Source: an uncultured Bacteroidota bacterium (GTDB lineage: Bacteria; Bacteroidota; Bacteroidia; Bacteroidales; SZUA-534). From it: DNA of 64,000 nucleotides. The position numbers and the translations under genes were made by a program. The notes beneath the pieces were generated by a model. That model saw only the letters and a list, made by a program, of their open reading frames with translations, was not told where the DNA came from and ran no database searches. The stretch is taken from positions 1-64,000 of the forward strand of contig CAMHPA010000003.1 of NCBI GenBank assembly GCA_946186925.1, written 5' to 3'. Shown here one piece after another: positions 58,265-64,000 of the stretch (the stretch's first letter is position 1; each line of letters starts with the position of its first letter).

Positions 58265-59362
58265 TTATACGTATTTTATTGGATTTGTATTTACCTTCGT
58301 CAATCGGACTGCAAAATTAGAAAATTTTCCAGTAAGTAATTCATAAAAAAGTTCTTTTGTGAATTGCTCGCTCTCATAGTGCCCGATGTCGGCCAAAACA
58401 AAGGGGTAGCGGGCGTCGAAGAACTGGTGGTATTTGATGTCGGCGGTGAGCAGAATGTCGGCTCCGGCTCTCATTGCGTCGCCAATCAGGAAACTGCCGG
58501 CGCCTCCGCACACAGCCACCGTCTGTATTGGCGACTCGGGCAGGCGCGTGTGGCGGATTACTCCGCAGCCGAAAATCTTTTTCACCTTTTGCAGGAATGC
58601 CGCCGCGTCTTCGGGCTCCGGCAGCGTACCGATTATGCCGCTTCCGGCCTGGCCGAAACTGTTGTCGAGCGGGTAGATGTCGAAGGCCGGCTCCTCGTAG
58701 GGGTGCGCGGCCAGCATTGCGCTCACAACCTTTCCCACGGTGTGCGCTGGCGCGATGGTCTCGATGCGCGTCTCGTCTTCGAAATGCATTTTGCCGATTT
58801 CGCCCACAAACGGCTTGCAACCTTTGCTGGCTTTGAACGTGCCCTGGCCCTGCAGGTTGTAGCTGCAGTGGCTGTAGTTGCCGATGTGTCCGGCGCCGGC
58901 ATCGAGCATTGCGTTTCGCACGGCCTCGGCGTGGCTTGTGGGCGCAAAAACCACAATCTTGCGCAGATTGCCGCTCATTGGTGCAAGAATCCTCGTGTCT
59001 GTCAACCCCAGTTTGCTTGCAATTTTGCTGTTGACACCGTTTGCAAGCATATTGTCGAGGTTGGTGTGCGCGGCATAGACCGCAATATCGTTTTTGATGG
59101 CTTTCACAAGCGTGCGCTCGACCGGGCTGTCGCCGCTGAACTTTTTCAAACCACCGAAGACGAACGGATGGTGCGCCACTATCAAATTGTAGCCCAGACC
59201 AATGGCTTCGTCAACCACTTCTTCGGTAACATCGAGGCAGATAAGAGCTCCGGTGGCCTCGGCATCGCGGTTGCCCGCAATCAGCCCGGCGTTGTCGTAC
59301 GATTCCTGCATCGCCAGCGGCGCAACAGACTCGATAAAGCTTGTAATTTCAGATATTTTCAT
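58265..59362 (-). CDS. Nif3-like dinuclear metal centre protein (YqfO type)
   Basis: ESYDNAGLIAGN; GYNLIVAHHPFVFGGLKKF; internal CutA-like insert; LLTADIKYHQFFDA..DIGHYESEQF. Confidence 0.93.
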   Translation of the reverse strand: MKISEITSFIESVAPLAMQESYDNAGLIAGNRDAEATGALICLDVTEEVVDEAIGLGYNLIVAHHPFVFGGLKKFSGDSPVERTLVKAIKNDIAVYAAHTNLDNMLANGVNSKIASKLGLTDTRILAPMSGNLRKIVVFAPTSHAEAVRNAMLDAGAGHIGNYSHCSYNLQGQGTFKASKGCKPFVGEIGKMHFEDETRIETIAPAHTVGKVVSAMLAAHPYEEPAFDIYPLDNSFGQAGSGIIGTLPEPEDAAAFLQKVKKIFGCGVIRHTRLPESPIQTVAVCGGAGSFLIGDAMRAGADILLTADIKYHQFFDARYPFVLADIGHYESEQFTKELFYELLTGKFSNFAVRLTKVNTNPIKYV

Positions 59363-59540
59363 AAACGTTCACGTAGATTAAGTGCGTTAAAAAAGCCTTC
59401 CAGCACAACTTCTGAAAGGCTTTGGCAAGAAATCTTTTCTTCAACTCTCAAATACGGTTTCAATATTATGGATTTTTCCGTTAACGCGCAAGTTTTTTTT
59501 GAGATTTGTTTAAATGCCATTTAATCGTCAATCCAAACGT

Positions 59541-59694
59541 CTAACTCCTAACTTCTAACTCCTAACTTCTAACTTTTAACTTCTGACTTCTAACTTTTAA
59601 CTTCTAACTTTTAACTTCTAACTTTTAACTTCTAACTTTTAACTTCTAAATCCTAACTCCTAATTTCTAACTCCTAATTTCTAACTCCTAAATA
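59541..59694. repeat. 22-unit heptamer array (consensus YTAACTY)
   Basis: 154 nt read exactly as 22 consecutive 7-mers such as CTAACTC/CTAACTT/TTAACTT. Confidence 0.95.
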
Positions 59695-59696
59695 TC

Positions 59697-60521
59697 TTAC
59701 TCTTCCGTCCCCACCAACCACACTTCAAAAATAAGTGTAGCAAACGGCGGAACAGGGCCAACCTGCTGGTCGCCGTAGGCAAGGGGCGAAGGAATGATGA
59801 GCGTTGCGCGGCCGCCTTTTTTCATTCGTGCCACGCCTTCTTCAAGTCCCTGAATCACTTGCATTGAGCCCAAACGGAACTTCAGCGGCTCACGACGGCT
59901 GTACGATGAGTCGAACACGCGGCCGTCGAGAAAACTGGCTTCGTAATGAATGGCCACCATTTTGCCGGGAATGGGTGCGGGGCCTGTACCTTTCTCAGTT
60001 TCAATGTAATAAAGGCCGCTCATTGTTGGCTCGGTGTCGATGTTGTTTTTCTGAAGATACTCGCCGAGCAACTGGTCTTCTTCGCGCTCGCCGGCTATGC
60101 GTGCGGCTTCGCGGTCGCGCTCAAACTCTTCGCGGCTAATCACGTCAACCATTTTAACCGAAACCGTCAGCAAACTGTCGTTAGTCAGCGCCTGGTTGTT
60201 GCCGTAGAAACGCGCTTGCAGGCGGAAGTCGGCGCTGTCGCCTTTGTGCAGCATTAGCAGGCCTTCTTCAACCGACGGCTGCCCGGTCGGTGCCGCCTTC
60301 AGTTGCATTTTGAAAAGCGGTGTCTCGTCAACCGTCTGCCCTTGCTGGTTGCGGCACGTCAGGCGGATGGCCACAATGTCGCCCACGGCGGGTTGTGGCG
60401 CGTCGGGGTTGGCGGCAACAATTTTGTATTCAAGGCCTGTCGGCGAAGTGCTGAATTCGCTCGAACACGACGCAAAAAGTATTGACATTAAAGCAAATGC
60501 GATTATCGATAACTGTTTCAT
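59697..60521 (-). CDS. FKBP-type peptidyl-prolyl isomerase lipoprotein
   Basis: Lipoprotein signal SILFASCSS; GKMVAIHYEASFLDGRVFDSSYSRREPLKFRLGSMQVIQGLEEGVARMKKGGRATLIIPSPLAYG. Confidence 0.93.
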   Translation of the reverse strand: MKQLSIIAFALMSILFASCSSEFSTSPTGLEYKIVAANPDAPQPAVGDIVAIRLTCRNQQGQTVDETPLFKMQLKAAPTGQPSVEEGLLMLHKGDSADFRLQARFYGNNQALTNDSLLTVSVKMVDVISREEFERDREAARIAGEREEDQLLGEYLQKNNIDTEPTMSGLYYIETEKGTGPAPIPGKMVAIHYEASFLDGRVFDSSYSRREPLKFRLGSMQVIQGLEEGVARMKKGGRATLIIPSPLAYGDQQVGPVPPFATLIFEVWLVGTEE

Positions 60522-60625
60522 TGTGTAGATTGTTTGCCCAAAAATAAGCGATTTCAATCAATTATCGCCATTCGTTGTGTGCGGTGAGCCGAAAATCGCC
60601 ATATTTGAATTCAAATTGCTGAAAA

Positions 60626-61576
60626 ATGAAAACAGTTGTTCTCGACGGCTATTGCCTGAACCCTGGCGACCTTGACTGGTCTGTTTTTGAGCCGATTGGC
60701 CCGATTACGGTTTACGACCGCACACCCGCCGCACTCACCGTTGAGCGCTCGAAAGACGCCGACGCGCTGCTCACCAACAAAACGGTCCTGACGGCCGAGA
60801 ATATGTCGCAAATGCCTAATCTTAAATATGTTGGCGTGCTGGCCACAGGCTACAACGTTGTTGATTTACAGTATGCCGCAAGCCGCGGAATTGTGGTTAC
60901 CAACATTCCCGCCTACAGCACCGCGTCGGTGGCGCAAATGGTTTTCGCTCACATACTTAACCTTACCAACTCGGTCGAGCACCACTCGCAACTTGTGCGT
61001 GGCGGCGCCTGGTCGGGCAGCGTCGATTTCTGCTTTTGGGACCGTCCGCAGGTTGAGTTGGCGGGCAAAACCATTGGCCTTGTGGGGCTCGGCAACACGG
61101 GAATGGCCACGGCGCACATTGCTTTGGCTTTCGGAATGAAGGTGATTGCCGTGACAAGCAAGCAGAATTTGCCCGACGGCATTAAAAGTGTGTCGTACAG
61201 CGATTTGTGGGCGCAAAGCGATATTGTGAGCCTGCACTGTCCGCTTTCCGACAACACCCGCCACCTGATAAACGCCGCCGTGCTTGCGCAAATGAAATCG
61301 TCGGCCATACTGATAAACACAGGTCGCGGCCCGCTTGTTGATGAGCGGGCCCTTGCCGACGCTCTCAACCGTGGACGCATTGCCGCCGCAGCCGTCGATG
61401 TGCTATCCACCGAGCCGCCTGCAGCCGACAATCCGCTGCTCACCGCCCGCAACTGCCAAATCACGCCGCACATTGCGTGGGCCACCTTCGAAGCCCGCCA
61501 GCGCCTAATGGACATTGCCGTTGGTAACCTTAAGGCTTTTGCTGATGGCAAGCCGGTGAATGTGGTGAAGGGGTAG
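60626..61576 (+). CDS. D-2-hydroxyacid (glycerate-like) dehydrogenase
   Basis: GKTIGLVGLGNTGMATAHIALAFGMKVIA; CPLSDNTRHLINAAVLAQMKSSAILINTGRGPLVDERALADAL; QITPHIAWAT. Confidence 0.94.
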   Translation: MKTVVLDGYCLNPGDLDWSVFEPIGPITVYDRTPAALTVERSKDADALLTNKTVLTAENMSQMPNLKYVGVLATGYNVVDLQYAASRGIVVTNIPAYSTASVAQMVFAHILNLTNSVEHHSQLVRGGAWSGSVDFCFWDRPQVELAGKTIGLVGLGNTGMATAHIALAFGMKVIAVTSKQNLPDGIKSVSYSDLWAQSDIVSLHCPLSDNTRHLINAAVLAQMKSSAILINTGRGPLVDERALADALNRGRIAAAAVDVLSTEPPAADNPLLTARNCQITPHIAWATFEARQRLMDIAVGNLKAFADGKPVNVVKG

Positions 61577-61582
61577 ATACCA

Positions 61583-61618
61583 AAAACGCCGCACCTTGTA
61601 AAGATGCGGCGTTTGTTT
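61583..61618. terminator. Bidirectional terminator between convergent genes
   Basis: AAACGCCGCA..TGCGGCGTTT hairpin. Confidence 0.8.
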
Positions 61619-61632
61619 TGTGTTTCAGTGTA

Positions 61633-63585
61633 TTATGATTTACGTTTTCTACGTTTTTCCAAATCCGATTTCAGCCATTCGAGCCGCTTGCTCACGAACT
61701 CTTTAATCCACGCCACTTCTTCGCTGTAGGTGCGGTGCGGTGTTTGTGCGCCGCCCAAGCCGAAGCTAGCGTCAAATCCGCCGAACATTGCGGAATCCAT
61801 CCCGGGCATCGGGAAAGGGAACGCGCCAAAACCGCCAGCCGAGTCCATTCCCGGCATCGGGAAGGGGAACGCGCCAAAGCCACCGGCCGAGTCCATACCA
61901 GGCATCGGGAACGGGAAACCGCCGAAGCCACCTGACGAGTCCATTCCGGGCATTGGGAAAGGGAATGCGCCAAAACCGCCGGCCGAATCCATCCCGGGCA
62001 TCGGGAAGGGGAACGCGCCAAAGCCGCCGGCCGAGTCAAATTCCGGCATCGGAAAACCGCCAACACCCATATCTTCAAGGTCTTCCATAGTGAAACTCAT
62101 TGCCGTCGGGTCGCTCAAATCGAACCCCGGATTGGTGTAGTAATTCACCGTGTCGACCGAAACCGAGAGCGCTAGTTGCGCGGCCACAGAGTCGATGTGA
62201 GCCATAATGGTGGACGAATCGGCAATCATCGCATCAATCTTTTTCAGCAGAAGGCCGGTGAATTCGGGGTCGAGCATCATCCGGTCGAACCAGTCGGCTT
62301 TGGCAATGTGGTAGCCTTCGGGTTGGTTGTAGAAAGCCATATCGTTCTCGCCGCCGAAGCCCATCGCCAGTCCGCCCAGACCGCCTTCGTTGCCAAACGG
62401 ATTGCCGCCAAAGGCAAGGTCGAAATCCCAAATCGGGCCCATCCTGATGATGCCGTCCGCCATAATGTGGCAGAAGCAGCTTGTGAACATATTGCCATCG
62501 TAATCCTTGCTTAACTCTTTGATTAGCAGCCAATCAACAAAACTTTCAACGTCGATTAGCGTTTTGTAGCCCGTTTCGGGATTCAGAAAATCGGGGCCGT
62601 AGAGCGTGTTCTCGAAGCGGTCGAGAATCTTTTTCACATCGGCAATCACGTCAGGGTCGCTTTCTTTCTTGCCTTTCAGCGATATGTCCTTAATGTTGAA
62701 GAAGTTACCGGTTTTTGCACCGATAATGTCGCCACGTCCGGCTTTGCGGTCGGCTTCAATCAGATAGTCGCCCGGAACGCGCTCTTTGGTGGTTTTGGCC
62801 TGCTCGCAGAGATAGTAGTTGCCGCAATGAACGCCGTTCAGCACCAGCTCAACGTGCTGTCCGTGTGGCGTCCAGTCGAGATTGGTGTAGTTTTGGCCCA
62901 GATAGTTGGCCAGCTCGTTTCGCATCAGCGACGGGTCGTAGAAATTGGCCAGCAGGCACCAGCGTTTGCCTTTCGGCATCCCCAAAAGGGCGCTTTTCTT
63001 CTTCAGTTTCAGCGCATAAGGCCGTTTCACCTTGACCGACCACGTTGAGTTGCCGCGCCCTTTCACCTGCGCGTCGGGCTGCGTTGTGTGAAAGTCGATT
63101 TGGCCGTTGGCACGATAGATTGTAACCTGTGTGCTGTCCATCCATTCGCGCTTGCTAGTTATTGGTTTTGAGCCCTTTGTGTTGATGCAAACCACCGGCA
63201 GGCCGCTGTTGAACACCATCACCGTGTAGGTGTGGACGGCGTTTTTGGCCACCACTTTGTATTGCACCGGCTCGCTGAAATCAATCAGACTTTTGCCGCT
63301 TGTCTGCAGCGCGTCGTCAACAAAAACTTTGGCTTTCGCCGATGTTGTGAATGTTGGTTTTAGTTTGAAATCAATAAGATACGGAACCAAAATTTTTATT
63401 GTGTCGCTCGATATGGTGGCTTCATAGTCGCTCAGCAGATTTTTATTGTCGGCTCTCAACAAATTGAAAGTCAGTAGCTGATTGTTGTTAGTGTGTTTTT
63501 CGGCGGTCGCGGCCGATGTTGGAAGGCAGCGGCTCACAATGAGCACCGCCACAAGCAGTTTTTGCAATGTCCGTTTATTTTGCAT
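61633..63585 (-). CDS. CotH-like (spore-coat kinase fold) secreted protein with C-terminal repeat insert
   Basis: VKGRGNSTWSVKVKRPYALKLKKKSALLGMPKGKRWCLLANFYDPSLMRNELANYLGQ; YLCEQAKTTKERVPGDYLIEAD; GPIWDFDLAFGG. Confidence 0.9.
   Translation of the reverse strand: MQNKRTLQKLLVAVLIVSRCLPTSAATAEKHTNNNQLLTFNLLRADNKNLLSDYEATISSDTIKILVPYLIDFKLKPTFTTSAKAKVFVDDALQTSGKSLIDFSEPVQYKVVAKNAVHTYTVMVFNSGLPVVCINTKGSKPITSKREWMDSTQVTIYRANGQIDFHTTQPDAQVKGRGNSTWSVKVKRPYALKLKKKSALLGMPKGKRWCLLANFYDPSLMRNELANYLGQNYTNLDWTPHGQHVELVLNGVHCGNYYLCEQAKTTKERVPGDYLIEADRKAGRGDIIGAKTGNFFNIKDISLKGKKESDPDVIADVKKILDRFENTLYGPDFLNPETGYKTLIDVESFVDWLLIKELSKDYDGNMFTSCFCHIMADGIIRMGPIWDFDLAFGGNPFGNEGGLGGLAMGFGGENDMAFYNQPEGYHIAKADWFDRMMLDPEFTGLLLKKIDAMIADSSTIMAHIDSVAAQLALSVSVDTVNYYTNPGFDLSDPTAMSFTMEDLEDMGVGGFPMPEFDSAGGFGAFPFPMPGMDSAGGFGAFPFPMPGMDSSGGFGGFPFPMPGMDSAGGFGAFPFPMPGMDSAGGFGAFPFPMPGMDSAMFGGFDASFGLGGAQTPHRTYSEEVAWIKEFVSKRLEWLKSDLEKRRKRKS
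61796..62035 (-). repeat. 48-bp tandem repeat x5 (FPFPMPGMDSAGGFGA)
   Basis: Five contiguous 48-nt units beginning TCCATNCCNGGCAT on the + strand. Confidence 0.95.
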
Positions 63586-63843
63586 AATTAATTGTTAATT
63601 CGACAATTATAGTTTCAAAATTGACGCTGCAAATGTCGGATTTTTCGTTTCCAAACAAAATTATGTTCGATATTCAACTCAACTTTGCCGCCAATCGGTT
63701 GTTTTCGGTGGAAAATCCGAAAAATGGGCGTTTTTTGTGGATGATTATACTTGTTGCCTGCCTAAATGTCTTTTAATCAGTCTAATATTTTATAATTGAA
63801 AGACATCGGCAAAAGAACAGTTTTTTGCCTATTATTTCAATAA

Positions 63844-64000
63844 TTATCTTTTCGGCGAAAGCGTGATTAGCGGCACCATTATCTCGTCCATACTTATGCC
63901 GCCGTGCTGGAAGGTGTTCCGGTAGTACTGCACATAATAATTATAGTTGTTGGGGTAAGCGAAGAAATCGGTGTTAGTGGCGAAAATGTATGACGTACTG
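63844..64000 (-). CDS. porX: PorX-like response regulator/PglZ-domain protein, C-terminal end only
   Basis: Reverse frame: STSYIFATNTDFFAYPNNYNYYVQYYRNTFQHGGISMDEIMVPLITLSPKR*, typical of the C-terminus of Bacteroidota PorX/PglZ proteins. Confidence 0.7.
   Translation of the reverse strand, partial: STSYIFATNTDFFAYPNNYNYYVQYYRNTFQHGGISMDEIMVPLITLSPKR

Noticed and set aside
58364-59524. 386-aa + strand ORF
   Set aside because: Antisense to the Nif3-like gene, which has clear motifs; shadow ORF.
59541-59694. Heptamer array as CRISPR or telomere-like sequence
   Set aside because: No spacers; the motif is an intergenic microsatellite and the surrounding chromosome continues normally.
61796-62035. 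Possible CRISPR array
   Set aside because: Units are contiguous and in-frame coding, with no variable spacers and no cas genes.
61730-62140. Repetitive + strand ORF MRCGVCAPPKPKLASNPPNIAESIPGIGKGNAPKPPAES...
   Set aside because: Antisense image of the CotH 48-bp repeat; not an independent gene.
1-64000. tRNA/rRNA genes, insertion sequences, integrases, restriction or CRISPR-Cas genes
   Set aside because: None recognised on either strand by eye; a tRNAscan/ISfinder run would be needed to exclude them.

Overview
64-kb Bacteroidota-type (Bacteroidales-like) chromosomal window, judged by DUF4249/TonB receptor pairs, T9SS C-terminal sorting domains, TAnnTTTG promoter motifs and a PorX-like gene end at the right edge. 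Left edge (1-8861): a compact co-directional eight-gene operon encoding an SPFH/zinc-ribbon protein (truncated by the window), a 4-TM coiled-coil protein, a 735-aa coiled-coil protein with an acidic tail, two paralogous coiled-coil proteins, a bactofilin-like beta-helix protein, a tandem zinc-ribbon protein and a zinc-ribbon/TM/SH3b/SPOR-like protein. This is the best candidate for an undescribed multi-component system. Middle (9.3-30.8 kb): mostly housekeeping genes (LytTR regulator, SIMPL, flavodoxin, BASS transporter, lipase-like, YejM-like sulfatase, MsbA-like ABC, purB, fabD, folE, TonB protein, TonB receptor + two DUF4249, rlmB, DUF4105, NUDIX, pyrE). 31.2-57.2 kb: two adjacent giant T9SS cargo paralogues (4583 and 3948 aa) made of a repeated W..W/beta-helix module; they share signal peptides, C-termini and covarying terminator hairpins. 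Right end: zinc-ribbon coiled-coil, Nif3-like, FKBP, D-2-hydroxyacid dehydrogenase, CotH-like protein with a 48-bp tandem repeat, and the PorX-like 3' end. Non-coding structure includes a perfect-period array of 22 heptamers (CTAACTY), REP-like palindromes, AGAGACGC palindromes, and a divergent gene pair with start codons 1 nt apart. All domain calls come from reading the sequence; no searches were run.
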